Assembly: GCA_020746105.1 (NCBI GenBank)
Contig: CM036636.1
Span: 3,782,001 to 3,846,000, forward strand
DNA from: Trogon surrucura
Lineage: Eukaryota; Chordata; Aves; Trogoniformes; Trogonidae
DNA length: 64,000 nt
Reading direction: 5' to 3'
Below are positions 11,990-24,280 of this stretch, piece by piece (position 1 is the first letter of the stretch; each line of letters begins with the position of its first letter). A program made the translations under genes and the position numbers. The notes under the pieces are model-generated. The model ran no database searches, was not told the origin of the DNA, and saw only the letters and a program-made list of their open reading frames with translations.

Positions 11990-12058
11990 TATACACATGA
12001 ACACACGTGCACACACAGGTACACACATGCACACACAGGTGCACACACGCACACGCTA
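11990..12058. repeat. Imperfect CA-rich microsatellite/minisatellite
   Basis: Interrupted ACACACA units alternate with GGTGC, GGTAC and ATGC spacers, giving an approximate 12-14 bp higher period. It lies about 255 bp from the end of an ASTN2 exon, within the intron. Confidence 0.8.
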
Positions 12059-13032
12059 ACACCCTCCAGCCAGCTCTAGATAGTTTTGCAGGCTGCTGGC
12101 ACATCACCAGCGCTCTGCCCAGAGGATGTGCTTCACTTCTGCTTTGCAGCAGCCACAACCAGAGATGTCCTCCCAGTGTAAGGATGGATTTGTTAGACTG
12201 CACCGAGGCCCATCCCCACTGTGTATACCCTGCACAACTGCTAACTATTTTTAGGAAAGCTGGAGACAGCCCAGAGGGACACACGGGGCTGGGCTGATGG
12301 CAGCTCTGCGGGTGAACAATGGTCGGGGCATCTCTTGAGCAAAGCCCTGTGGACAGTGGGGGCTGCTGGCATGGGACAAGGCCAGGGACCCTCGCTGCTC
12401 TCTTGAGATGAAGTGTTGTGGAGGCACTGGTGACAACACAGCAGCCTGGCGTCATTTAGAGCTGGCTGATATCATCGGTTTGGTTCAGCGGTGGAACTGA
12501 AAACAAACGGCAAGAAAATACGTCATAACTCCCACGAAAATGAGGCTATCTGGCTGGTTGGGTGGTTTATTGAAAAAGAAGGTTGGTTTAATAAAGGAGC
12601 TAGAAGAATTCATTTTGAGCTAAACCCAAACATTTTGTTCCGCTCCGAGCAGGTGATTTCACTCTGTGGCTGTGCAGCCTGTCTGCACTAAACCTATATT
12701 TTTCTTTTTCTTTCTCCACTTGAAAACAGGTTGATTTTTAAATAAAAAATGCCATTTTGAAAGGAAAAGGCAAAACATTTCAGGTCGCAACAACATGTTT
12801 CAGCATTTCTGAAACAAAATGTGGAGCTATAAAAAATATGGAAGTGAAATGTTTTGACGTTTGCAGGATCCTTCCGCCCACCCTTTCTTCATCTGTGACT
12901 CCCTGCTTTCTATGACCCACATTTACAAGTGCTTTAGGTCCTTTTGAAACAACAGTTTTTCAAGAACTTGCTGTTTTTCACACATACACAGCCACCCCCA
13001 AACCAAATCCTCCCCAGAGTGATGACTATTAG

Positions 13033-13138
13033 CTTGATCCTGGCTCTGACCCCAGCTCTTGGTTTGAGTGACTGAGTTGCACAGACTCCTTGCCTCAGTT
13101 TCCCCCACTGTAAAAAGGAGGAAAATCTCTGCCCACCT
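13033..13138 (+). repeat. MIR-like ancient SINE fragment
   Basis: The order of words matches the MIR core and downstream segment: a degenerate GGCTCTGACCCCAGCTCT, then GCCTCAGTTTCCCCCACTGT, then AAAAAGGAGGAAAAT and CTGCCCACCTCC. This resembles the MIR text CCTCAGTTTCC...CTGTAAAATGGG. Divergence is high, as expected for an element predating birds. Confidence 0.6.
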
Positions 13139-13199
13139 CCAGAGCAGCACTGGGAGCTGCCCGAGCAGAACCAGGAGGTGGGAAAAGCTGGTGAGATAC

Positions 13200-13746
13200 T
13201 GTCCTAGTTTTGGCTGGGATAGAGTTCATTTTTTTTCCTAGTAGCTGGTTCAGTGCTGTGCTTTGGATTTAGTGTGAGAATAATGTCGATAACACACTGA
13301 TGTTTCAGTTGTTGCTGAGCAGTGTTTATCCCAAGTCAAGGACTTCTCGGTTTCTCATGCTCTGCCAGTGAGGGGGTGCACAAGAAGCTGGGAGGGAGGA
13401 TGGCCAGGACAGCTGATCCCAACCAGACAGAGGGATTTACCACAGAATGAGTACATAAACTGGTGGGAGTTGGCCTGGGGCGAGGGCAGATCACTGCTTG
13501 GGCATCGGTCAGCGGGTGGTGAGCAATTGCATTGTACACCACTTGTCTATCTTGGGTTTTCTTCCCCCCACTTTTTGTTGCGTTCATTTTCATTACTATT
13601 ATTCTATTTTAGTTATCAAACTGCTCTTATGTCAGCCCATGAGTTTTAGTTCTGTTTTGATTCTCCTCCCCATCCCACTGGGAGAAGTAAAGAGCGAGTA
13701 AGCAGCTGCCTCGTGTTTAGTTGCTGACTGGGGTTAAACCACGGCA
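13200..13746 (+). mobile_element. Solo LTR of an avian ERVL-type endogenous retrovirus
   Basis: About 547 bp starting TGTCCTAGTTTTGGCTGGGA and ending near AAACCACGGCA, the TG...CA ends of an abundant avian LTR family. Internal landmarks fit: TAGTAGCTGGTTCAGTGCTG near the 5' end, a TATA-like TACATAAACTGG at about 13452, GTGGTGAGCAATTGCATTG downstream, and a T-rich tract with a decayed polyadenylation region. No gag, pol or env sequence flanks it, so it is a solo LTR left after recombination. It lies on + and so is antisense to ASTN2, with its 3' edge about 90 bp from an ASTN2 splice donor. No clear target-site duplication is visible; the family assignment is from memory of its consensus. Confidence 0.85.
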
Positions 13747-13835
13747 GACAGCTGGCATGACCGTGCCCTGGGGCAGAAGACCACCCCCCACATCCCCACA
13801 GCCAGTGCAGTCTCCCTGCTGCCAGAAGCCCTCAC

Positions 13836-13940
13836 CTGCAGAGAGGGTGATGGAGCTGAGCTTCACCCTGTAGAGGTTGCTCCTGACCCGCCAGTGCTGC
13901 ACCATGGGGTAGCCCATCGCCTCGTCGTACTTGATGTCCC
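13836..13940 (-). CDS. ASTN2: ASTN2 internal exon: MACPF domain
   Basis: 105-nt exon, phase 1 in and out, acceptor TTTGCAG and donor GTGAGGG. It encodes (G)DIKYDEAMGYPMVQHW through LSSITLSA(G), closely matching the astrotactin-2 MACPF core. It joins without frame change to the exons at 14321-14445 and 11555-11734. A solo LTR starts about 90 bp past its donor. Confidence 0.96.
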
Positions 13941-14320
13941 CTGCAAAGGAAAAGCTGATGCTCAGCCCTTCCCAGCCCAGCGTCCGCGCTCTGTGAAATG
14001 CTTTAACACTCACACTGAGCACTTGCTTCACTAGGCACTGTGGGGGGGGAAACGGGAGGGTAGCAGGGCTGGTAACCTCTCCGTTGGTCACGCCCCAGGG
14101 TCCCCGGGCTGCTGGCAGGACCAGCATTGCGATGGCAGGGGTGAAGATTCTGCCTTGCCGTGCCGAGGTGGACTCACATGGCCCATGCACTATTTCTGCC
14201 CCAGGATGAGACGGAAGGACCCAGTGAGGTCGGGGGTGCTGCTGCCCCTCGGGGACCGCACTGGGATCCAGGGTGGGAGAAGGGGTCCCAGTGGGGGCTG
14301 AGTCTGGGGGCAGCTCGTAC
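13941..14320 (-). other. ASTN2: Short ASTN2 intron
   Basis: 380-nt intron, by far the shortest in the window. Its donor is GTACGA, weaker than the GTGAG-type donors of the other exons. No repeat or ORF of interest is seen. Confidence 0.9.
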
Positions 14321-14445
14321 CGGTGAGAAGCTGGAGGTCGGGCAGAGGCTCCGAGAGGACGCCGCGGCACTGCTCCTCCACGGGCAGCGGGATCACCATG
14401 AGGCCATCGGCCAGCTGAGGGAAGTCCTTGATGAAGTTATTCTCC
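14321..14445 (-). CDS. ASTN2: ASTN2 internal exon: MACPF domain
   Basis: 125-nt exon entering with one base to complete a codon and leaving in phase 1. The acceptor CTCTGCAG is good; the donor GTACGAG is off-consensus at +4. It encodes (R)ENNFIKDFPQLADGLMVI, then PVEEQCRGVL and LPDLQLLT(G). The match to vertebrate ASTN2 is strong. The frame continues cleanly into the 13836-13940 exon. Confidence 0.96.
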
Positions 14446-17424
14446 CTGCAGAGAGAAAAAAGACAACTGCAAAGCAAGGATGCAGGGCACGGCTGGGCAG
14501 GGGGGCTGAGCCGCCCCGGCGGCAGAGGGATGGGTGGTTCGGGAGGGTGGGAGACATCTCCTGTGAGCAGGACACCTAACAGGGGGAAGAGTTTTGCAGC
14601 CACCAGCTGCCCCTTGCTGCACAACCCTCCCAGGCAATGCTTAACGAGCTCCTCAGGGACGAGAGCTCCATTAGTTCTCTGGGATTGCTCTCAGCCTGGG
14701 AGCCTGGCCCCTGGTTTTGGTCTGGTTTTTCAAAGAGAGGAGCAGGCAGCAGTAAGGAAAGAGGAATGTCTGCTGCACCCCAAAACAGCCCTTTTCCATC
14801 ACCTGCAGCATCTTCCCAACACAGGACCACAACCAAGCACGAGCCCTGCTGGGGCTCCCCACACCCGGCAGCAGCATCACGCTCAAGGCCTTGCGGACTG
14901 GCTCTCCGAAAGGAAGAAAAGGTACATTTATAAACAAACACCAAGAAAAAAAAAAGCTGGCGTGTGCAACTCATGGTGCGATTTTACCACACATGTGGGA
15001 TCTTTTCTAACCTTGGCAGGTATAACGTTGTATAATGGGCCCCTAATGATTTGTTTCTAGAACAACGATACTGGGGAAATTATTCGGAATGGCGCACAGA
15101 CAGGGCTCTGGGAGACAAGCCTCCCCCAGCAAGCGAAACGCCTCACGGCTGCGCAAAGGAAACGGGAGGGGGGAATTTTAAATATTGATCTTAGAGCTAA
15201 AATATAGGCCAGGAGCTTTGTGTCCTCCGGGTACAGAGACAAAAGGGGCAGCAGAGCAGAAAAAAGAGAGGTTCCTGCAAAATCAGGACACCTTCAGGAG
15301 TTGGGGAGAGGCTCAGGCTGGCACTGCCTGCCCCATCTGTGTTTTTCCAAATAGATTTTCCTTTAAACAGCTACCGGTTTCATTCCTCTTCCCCGGTTTT
15401 AACCCCTGCAGCCCATCCTTAGGGGAAGATGCTCCATCATCCCATGATGATCTCTCAAGTGGGGACACTCTGGCCACCTCCAAGGGACCCACTGCAGCGA
15501 GATGCTGAGCTGGGGAAGCACATCCCTGGGGTCCTCTCGCTGCTCCAGGGTCAGGATGTGGCCAGTGCAACCTGTACCGGTGGCAAGCTGGAGGCTGCAG
15601 CACTGTGCAACCAGCCTGGGGATGCTCCTGGCCCTAAGGTGGGTGAGGAGCCCTGGGATGAGCAGCTGTAGGTGGGGACACACGAGTAGGGTCAAGCACA
15701 GCTGTGCAGGTAGCTCTGGCACCAGGCAGCAGCTTGCCTTCACCCTGCACCCCCATCTCAAAGCACTGGCCCCTCATTGCTCCTCAGGAGCTTCACTTTA
15801 GGCACTGCTGGAGAAAAAGTGGTTTATTTGTCTGAGGGGAAAAGCCTCTTGCTCACACACGTGCTCACAAATCTCCTGTTGATCACGCTGGGCACAGGAT
15901 CCCCGTGGTGGAGCCGTGCTTTGCTGTTCTGAGCCCTTTGCTGTCTCAGCGATGCAAATGGGGAACTGCAATTATTGCCAGAGCCGGGAGTCCTGTGGGT
16001 GGTGGAAAGGGAGGCTGCAAAATTAGGCAAGTCAGTAGGGAACAAGGGAAGGAGCACGTCGGTGTCTCTGTTGCTCTGCCTCAGCAGAAAAGGGAGACGA
16101 GCATCAGCGCTGCCACATCTCAAACGCCGGGAAGGTGAAACTGGAGGAGACGCACACGGGAGCAAGGGGAACCCGCAGGCAGAGGCTGCCACTCAGAGCC
16201 GATGCCTCTATGAAAAGGTATTTACGGAAAAGCTGTGTGCTGCGATGCCGCTTGCTGTAATGCCATTTGCTTTAACTGCTCCACAGTCTAAAGGTCAAGG
16301 AAACACAAGGGGCAAGTGCAATTCAAGGTGTGGGTGCACACACTGGCGTGTGCTCACAATGCGCTCCTGTAATGTGAGGGAGCAGTGATGACAAGGCTTC
16401 AGGAGAGCTTCGATGACGCGTTTTTGCTACCAAACCCTTCCTGCACCTTCTCCCACCTCCAGCCCTCTGCCTCCCCAAAGCAGGGGTGAGCCAAAGCTGC
16501 ACGGGCTGAAGCACCCACTGGGCACAGCCCCCCTGTAGAGCCCAGGGAGGTGAACTGGGAGGGCAGGTGATGGGGACACCAAAACCTGCTGGTGCCGGGC
16601 AGTGTGCCCAGGGCTGGGCTGTGGAGCCGCAGGTGGCAAAGGCTGCAGCTCCTCTTCTGCAGCACCTTGTGAATCAGCCTGCAGCTCACAGTGCTGCTCA
16701 GCAGAGGCACAGAAAAGAGTTTCTGTCAGGCTTTTGTACTTGCTGGAAGCTCTGATCAAAGCCATCCGGCTCTGTGTGAGGGGCAGGGACACAGAAGAGG
16801 GGAGGGATGTGACAGCATGCCACCATGCATGTGCCACCACACACGCCTCCATCTGGGGCAGGGCCAAGACACCGGCCCCTCTGCGCGGGTGTGAGGCCAT
16901 GAGCAGGGTTCACACCTGGGGGTCTGTGACATTTCCCAGAGACACAGCAATGCCTTCATGACCTTGCAGTTCCTACCGAGCCAGGTTTATTCCAATGGGA
17001 TCAGGAGGGAGCCCAGCAAACCCTCCTGCTCCCAGCACCTGTAACCCACACGACATCCTACTCGGTCTCTTGCTCTGCCCCCCTGGCATCTCCCCAGCAC
17101 ACGCAGAGCAGATGCCTGATACTCACAGGAGCAGTGAGCACGCTGCTCTCTCCAGCACGATACACACCGAATCCACGCATCGACTCACAGTACTCGCCTG
17201 GAAGGGATCTGAACATCTCTCGTGGCATTTTGCAGGTACTGAGTCACTACACAAGGAAATATTGTTTCTCCCTCGCAGCCCCAGTCCCCAGCAGCATCTG
17301 AGCCAGAGTTCCCATCTGACCCTGCCTTGGGAGGGAGCTGACTTCCAGATAAACAAGTCTCGATGCTGGTAAAGGTCAACTGGCCAAAGGCTTTACTGAG
17401 CTCTTGTAGTGGCAGGGTGGGTAG

Positions 17425-17530
17425 TCGCCTGGATTAAATCGAGTTCAAAATCCCAGCTTTGATGGACACTTCGTGTAACCTTGGCCAAATCATAAAACGC
17501 AGCCGTTGCCTCAGGAGACACAGGTAACGG
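17425..17530 (+). repeat. MIR-like ancient SINE fragment
   Basis: The words follow the MIR core order: GAGTTCAAAATCCCAGCTTT (compare GTTCGAATCCCGGCTC), then TGTAACCTTGGCCAAATCAT (compare GTGACCTTGGGCAAGTCA), then GTTGCCTCAGG. Highly decayed. Confidence 0.55.
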
Positions 17531-18089
17531 ACAGCAGCTCCCTCCATCTCGGGGTGCTGGGAGCGGGATAAAGGCAGTTTGTGGCTGCTCAGGCACAGGA
17601 GGAGGGCTCACGCAGCGAGAGCCTGCTGGGCCGGCATCTTCCTGTCCTTCTGAAACTTGCTATGCAAACCAGAGATGTTTTCAGGGAATCTAACCTTAAA
17701 TAATACACCCAAGGTCACGCAATACAGTTGTGGTGTGGTGCAGCACAGGGCTGCACTGCTGTGCTCCATAATATCACCCCGTGCAGCCAACAGACAGTCT
17801 CCAAGACGGATCAGCATCCCACAGCACTCCTGAGTTTTTGAGAGAGCATGTGAAGGAGCCAACCTCCTCCCTTCACGTTTTGCTCCCAGAGGAGGTGGCC
17901 TCAAGGCCGGACTCTTTCCACTGACCCTTTCAAAGACCCTCTTTTCTCCCGTACAACTCCCAGCGCAAATCTGAGCATCAGCTGCCACGGGGCTTCCTGC
18001 CTCCAGCGGACGCACACCCTGCAGCACGGCAACTGGGCAAAGATATTCATGAAGGCGTGGAAAAAAAAAATAAATAGGAAATGACCCCA

Positions 18090-18230
18090 CAAGTGATTAG
18101 CTGATGCCCTGAAGCGTGAGATTTAATTACCCTTATCTGAGCCGGCGCAGCTACAAATGTTAATCACATTATCATCCGGTGCGCTTATGTTCAGCAAAGT
18201 GACTACGCAAGGACGGCGCTTTCTGCTACG
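18090..18230. promoter_or_regulatory. Candidate conserved noncoding element
   Basis: Repeat-free sequence with homeodomain- and GATA-like words (GTGATTAGCTGATG, GATTTAATTACCC, TTATCTGAG, TTAATCACATTATCAT) and scattered retained CpGs. It has no ORF on either strand. Composition is the only evidence. Confidence 0.3.
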
Positions 18231-21200
18231 CAAGCCTGAGAGGATGCCTTCTCTGGCAGAATAATTTATTAATCTTACTTCTTTCTGTCCTGCAAAGGCT
18301 TGGGGAGAACAAGATGGATTTGAGGTTCCTTAGTGACAGCTTTTGACCCAACTTTTCCTCAGAGAAGCTTTCCCGCTGCGATGGCTGCAAGCTCACAAGA
18401 GCCCAGCCTGCATATGACACAGGGACATTCAGAAATAGCTTCTTTTTAGCTTGTTGCCAGCACAGAAAAATTGATCTAGAGTCACTGGGAGACAGAAAAG
18501 AGGGTGTCCTGTTTCCACAGCCACTTTGGAGAGGGTAAGCATGCTGTAAATCTCCCCCCATATGTCTCCATGACCTCGGGCACTAGTGAATTATAAAGGT
18601 TTAATGCAAACCTTATGAAGCAGCAGTTACTTACTCCAAATTTACCGGTTATTAATTTTAGAGAGGCCCCACTCCTGTATAATGAGGCAGGATAAAAAAA
18701 GAGAGACTGGTCAGATTTTTCCAGGCCCTGGAGACCCCTCCAGCTCCCCAACTTTCAGCCCTAACCATGGGATGCAACGATACACGTCCAGACCGGGCTG
18801 TGGGGAGAGAGGAGAGCACCAGCCCGGAGTTGCCCATGTCCCCCTGTCCCCCCAACATGGCCACAGCCACTGCCCCCATCCCTCCATCGGCCCCGATGCC
18901 GCAGATCAGACCTGTCCCCGTGCTGTCTGTCCCTCCACAGCATGTCCCCAGCGTACCCCACTTCAGCACCAGTAATAATCAGCCTGACTGTATTCAACAG
19001 CTGCCTTATCCCCTCGCTTCTGGGAGAATTAGCATTTAAATTACAGTGTTTTGGGGAGGCAGATGATGCCAGCACCAGGGCCACAGTGTCGGCAGGCGTG
19101 TAGAGTGCTTTTCGGGGCCAGCACAGTATGCCTGTGTGCATGGTCCTCAGCACCATCCCCGCCATGTGTCCTCAGACAGAGCCCCAAAACCCTCTGTGGG
19201 GCTGGGACTCCCCTTCCCATGGACCCCCGTCCTCCCTCTCTCCTGGGGCTGGGACTCCATGCGACAAAGTCACCCGCTCAATAACAGGGACATGTTGACA
19301 AGGGCTTGGTCAATGCTGGCAAAACACCCTGGGCTCTGTCTCAGTGGCTCTCTGAATGTCACCACCTCTGTGCCCCTCAGGGGGTTGCTGTGCCTGTCCG
19401 GTAGCTAAAGGCAAGTCTCACTAGAGACTGCAACTGCTTTCCCATTCTCTGGTAGCACACCAGAGCATCAAACTCATTTCACGAGAATCCAAAGTGAAGC
19501 ACTGCTGGACTTTTAGTCCAACTGTAGAATCAATAACTCAACTGCCCACACCACTAGTGCCCCGGTCAGCAGCCGGCTCCTCTCTCTGGCCCTGGAGTCT
19601 CATGCCCACGCTCAACAGCATCGTGCTCCATCAACACTGGACCATTCCATCCTGGATTATCTACAGATCATCCCCAAACATCCCCCAAACACCAAAGCTC
19701 TCCTCTGGTCCACACAGCCCTGGTGACACCCCGGAGCATTCAGGGAAACCCAGCCAGCGGTGCCCACCACGGCGGCACTGATGGCGAACGCCACATTCGC
19801 CATCACGGAGAAAACGCGCATCCTCTCCTGAGGCCATTTCTAAAGGAAAGACATAGGAATCTGCTCTGAGAGGAAGAAATGGAGAAACCACAAGTGACAA
19901 GGAGCAGAGATCTCCCTTCTGTACTCCGGTGAGCCAGGCAGCTGAGGAGGAGGATGTGCTGCTGGAGGTCCACCACCGGCACGTGGCTCTGGCCAGCAGA
20001 AGCGATGAAGCTCAGGTGGAGTGCCCACACCCTGGCGCCTGTTTATCACCCATAATTATTCTCCCCACCCCGCTCCCCATTATACAGCTATTTATTTATT
20101 CCAGTAAAGTGTGTCTCCTGCGGGTGAAATCCTGCGGTAGGCTGTGGATCTTTCTTTCTCTGGAGTGCCTGTTGGGAACAGGCTGAAATAGAGTGCCGAG
20201 AAAAAACAAATTTGGAAAGTTACGGTTCCCACAGCAACGCCTGGTGCCTGTGCAGCAAGCAGTGCGCAGGCACGCAAAGCTCGATTTATGCCTTAATTAC
20301 GGAGTCGGGGCTGTGAGAGGAATCCCATGCAAAGCTTGAGTTTTCAGCCCCTTACACAACTTTGCAAATATACAGATTTTTCCCTTTGGGACTGAAATTA
20401 CCCATGCCTAACTTAAGCTTAAACATGATTTCGTGCAAGAAGTTTTAAGGAAAGTCACAAAAAACCCATATCCGAGTGACAAAGTGAAGGAAAAAATAGC
20501 ACACACGCCCAAGGCTGAAGAAGTGGAGAAGAGTTACATCCCACCTCTTATTTGTGTGCAACTGGCATGAGTTGCTCCTAGAAGCCCACAAAACAGAGAG
20601 TGAGTCCCCAGGGAGGCCAGTACGCAGGAGCTGGGAGACACGACTTGGTGCAAGAGCTGCCATCATTAACGCTCAAACCCGAGTAAGATCTCCCAGCTGC
20701 ACCAGGACCGGAGCCCAAAATACTCCACCAACAGTCTCTTCCCTCTGATGGAGCAGGCTCCAAGCTCTTTGCTGGAGACCTCCTCGTTTCATAGACAAGT
20801 GGCAAGGAAGCTGATGAAATACAACCCCGCGCATGTGTGATCCAACACTTTGCATCTTTAAGTTGCTATCTCCTTATTACCATCCTGCTCGAGTCAGGTC
20901 ACCTAGCTGTATCGCATCACTCAGCTACGTCATCACCCAGAACAAGCCCTTCCACACACATCTCTCTACTCTTCTCCTCCTTCTGCAAGGGGCAAAGAAA
21001 ACAAGCAAGTAGCCAAAACTTTTCTCCCTGCGTAGCTCTGCTTCAAGCGTTTGGCTCATCTCACCAGTGAGATGGGCAGTGGCTCCACCACTGCCCACAT
21101 CTGGCTGGATTTTGCCTTCAGCAGCCTTGCCCTGAGCCTGCAACCTGGTGGCAGGGCCAGGAGGACACGACTAAGCTGTATGCCATCCCTTCTTGACTGG

Positions 21201-24200
21201 AAGGTCTAGGAAATGCTCAATAGCTGAAGTGTCTGATGAGAAATTCGCCCCTTTGCAAAGGGCTGGTGCTGCTTAGCATCCGTCAGGAGGATCCGTGCCT
21301 TGCTCCACACGTCCGCTCTTCAAGGTGTCTCCCTCCATTAGCTTCACCATCACTGACAGTTGAAGGGTCTGACCTTGTCGGCTTCCATAAGCTCAGCCAC
21401 TTCCAGCTTTTTAATGATTTGGAGGGACAAGACAGACAGACCTTCTGGAGCAGCTCACAGAGCTTCTGTCCACCAGGCTGTGGCCCCTGTGAGACGATCT
21501 GGGGATGGTTTCTCTATGGGGTTGTTTCTTGCTGTGAGTTTTTCCTGAGCCACAGAGAGCTGGGCTGTACACCTCCCCCGAATGCTTATTCCAGTGATGA
21601 GCTGAGCCAACGCTGCAGGTCCTCCTGGACGGGTTGTTTAGGTGCTGTTTGCAATCATTTCCCGAGGGTTGCTCAAGCAGCTCCATGCCTGGCGCTTTCA
21701 TTAGCATTATTTGTAACAAGGCAACAAATAACAAAACTCCCACTGACTTCAGAGGAGCCAGGACCGCATGCTGGGACTTCCCAAGAAACCAGCGCAAGGC
21801 TGGTGCCTGACTTGCATCCAGTTCCTGCAGGATTTTTTGGGCCCAGCAACCTGAAGCCGGTGGCCCCTCGGCACACCAGCAGGTCCTCGCACCAGTAGCG
21901 ATTCCAGGGAAACCCACACCCCAGCTGCAACACCCTGGGAAGCGCAAGCACCGCCTTTTAAATAATATTTGCCTTTCCAATGTAAATGCAGACCCAGCTC
22001 TCTGCTCGGCACACACATTCATTCTCTTTAACAATTTAAGATCTTCAGCATTTTTATTTTTTTCTCTCCTAAGCTTCATCGTTAACCTTTAAGATGGAGA
22101 TAAGGTGTAAGAGTTTGGAAAGGAGTCAAGAGGGACCCTGGAAATGAGCCAGAAGGAGTGTTGATACTGGGCTGCACATCATATCTCTTCGGTTCTTCTT
22201 TCCCCCCAGGGTGATTCGGACTGCTCTTGACTACCACCATGGTATTACAAACTCTAATGAGGTTTAGAAAATAAGAAACCCACTGCGGCGTGGGAGAAAC
22301 TAATAGAAATTGTTTTGTCTTCTCTCTATTAGTCATTAGAAGCAGAGGAAAAACAGCCACAGGCAGTGGCAGGGCTGCAATATCACCACACATTTCATAT
22401 GCTGGCACTCCGACAAAGTCATTTCAACGCAGTTAATGCTCTCGCTTCCTCTCTGTGCAAGACGTGCCATACACCAGCATGGGCTCCCATCACACCAGTG
22501 TCCCTGTGCCAGGATCGACCAAGCCTGGGGTGGCCTCTGCAGTGCCCTGTGCCCACCCAATAGATTCATGGAAGATGCCTGGCCAGCCATGAGCTGGCTC
22601 TGCCCAGCGGCAAACCCACCAGCACGGACCATCGCAGCCACTGCGCAGAGCCCCGTGTCCCCCAGGGACAGGCAGAGAAGGCAAAGGCAGCACTCAAGCA
22701 CAGCAGCACCCAGGGACATATCCATAGGCAGCAGCTCCCCGGCGCTGTCAGGCAGCCAGAGCATATGGTGAATTAGCAGGATTTGTGACTGCATCTGCAA
22801 AGCTGCGTTTCTGCGTGCAAAGTTAATTACAGACACCACGAAACGATGCACAGGGTGGGATGACGGCACCTGCAGCGAATCCGCCCCTTGCCACCCTCCC
22901 AGGGCAAGGTGGGCACAGAGAGTCAAGCCCTGCTCCGAGGCTCAGCGAGGGAGGCACCACGGAGCCCCTTCCACTGGCTTCCCTCCTCCCAGCTCCGTGA
23001 GCCAACCTGCGGCTGCCTGATGACAAATGGCAGTGCCATCACACCTTCCAGATGTTCGCCTGCTCCCCATGGGTACGGGCGAGCAGCACTGTACCCTGGA
23101 AAGCCGGGGTGCAGGCACGTAGGCTGCTCAGCCTGCACCAAGCTCCTTTAGCCCGTGCTGGGGGAGAAGTGAACTTGCATAAACACCCCAAGCTTTCACA
23201 ACAAGGGATGTGTTACTGAAGGCAAAAGCCCACAGGAGCCTTCTTCTTGCCCACCTGCAAGCACAACAGCAAGGGAGCATCACAGGGGGATGGGGAGGAG
23301 AGTGAGTGATGCTGGGTTGATCCCCACCACCTGCTCCTGCTGCATTCCTCTGCCCTGGGCCACGGATCCAGCATCCCGGTCACATCACCCAGCAACTGGG
23401 TGCGGTGGAAGATTTCGGAGATCCCACGTATGGGTAGGATGTGGCTGGTGATGGGAAGGCTCCCAGCACAGCTTGTCCACCACTTCTGGCGAGCAGTGGG
23501 TGCAACTGATGGGGCCCAAGCCCAAACCTAGCCCTTGCTTTTAGGTTCACACAGTCATGAGTTAACACTGCAACAAGCAGAAGGGCAAATCCTTCATCTC
23601 TGGAGAGATCACTTGGGATAAGAAAGAACAAGACAAGATTTTCCACTGCACTGAGGAGCGTATCCAAGTCCTGCTGCTAACTCGGAAGCAGGTACAGCTC
23701 GACAGCTGGCAGAGCTGCGGAGCGCTCAGATATCCCCACGCTGGTGCCGGCTCTGACTGCATCGCCTGGAGCAAGGATTCGCATTGCTAAACCAATGTCA
23801 AGCCGATTTAGTCCTTGTGTGGGGAATCTCCGTCAATCAGTGCTGGCACTAGCAAGAAGGAGCAGTGAAGGGCTGGCAAGTGTCAGCCTTGTCCCCAGAG
23901 GTGCCTCTGGAGCAGTGTCCGTGGTTCAAGCAGCGCAAACACATGGCCTGTGCTAAAGGTAACCACCAAAGAAGTGCCCACAGCATGATGGAAAAACCCT
24001 GCTAAAAACACTAAAAGTTGGGTGATTACAATTTACTGCCTCAGACCTTCCCACCCCACTCTTCTTTCTCTTCAGCTGAACACAACCCTTATTTTTATGT
24101 GTCCCGACTGTGTGCAGAGCCCTTGTGCCCCAGGAGCAGGGGCACCCCACGCTGGATGAGAGAAGAAGAGGAAGCAATTCCTCTCTGCAAATGTGCCCAC

Positions 24201-24204
24201 TGCT

Positions 24205-24280
24205 GAAAGGCTATAAAACCAACAAGGACCCCCTGGGAGCAAAGGTACTCTATAAATCTGAGCTGTTATTATTACAAAAC
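24205..24280 (+). repeat. MIR-like 3' tail
   Basis: The stretch CTCTATAAATCTGAGCTGTT followed by ATTATTAC resembles the 3' end of MIR-type SINEs (GCTATATAAATGTAAGCTATTATTATT). It is short and decayed. Confidence 0.45.

Larger units (their letters stand above)
11735..13835 (-). other. ASTN2: ASTN2 intron with CA-rich repeat, MIR-like fragment and solo LTR
   Basis: 2,101-nt intron between two MACPF exons. It contains a CA-type simple repeat near 12.0 kb, a MIR-like fragment at 13.03-13.14 kb and a solo LTR at 13.20-13.75 kb, so about a third of it is recognisable repeat. The remainder (12.06-13.0 kb) shows nothing I recognise. Confidence 0.85.

Noticed and set aside
11990..12058. CRISPR-like array of short repeats
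   Set aside because: Units are CA-type slippage products without unique spacers, in a vertebrate intron.
17195..17225. Possible CR1 tail (CTGGAAGGGATCTGAACATC)
   Set aside because: Only about 20 bp of similarity and no ATTCTATG terminus; too short to support.
21236..22079. Overlapping ORFs of about 220 codons on both strands
   Set aside because: Low-complexity, Ser/Pro/Cys-rich translations with no domain; open on both strands because the DNA is GC-rich with few stops. No splice or promoter context.
22336..22926. 196-codon - strand ORF
   Set aside because: No family resemblance and overlaps equally open + strand frames; chance ORF inside an ASTN2 intron.
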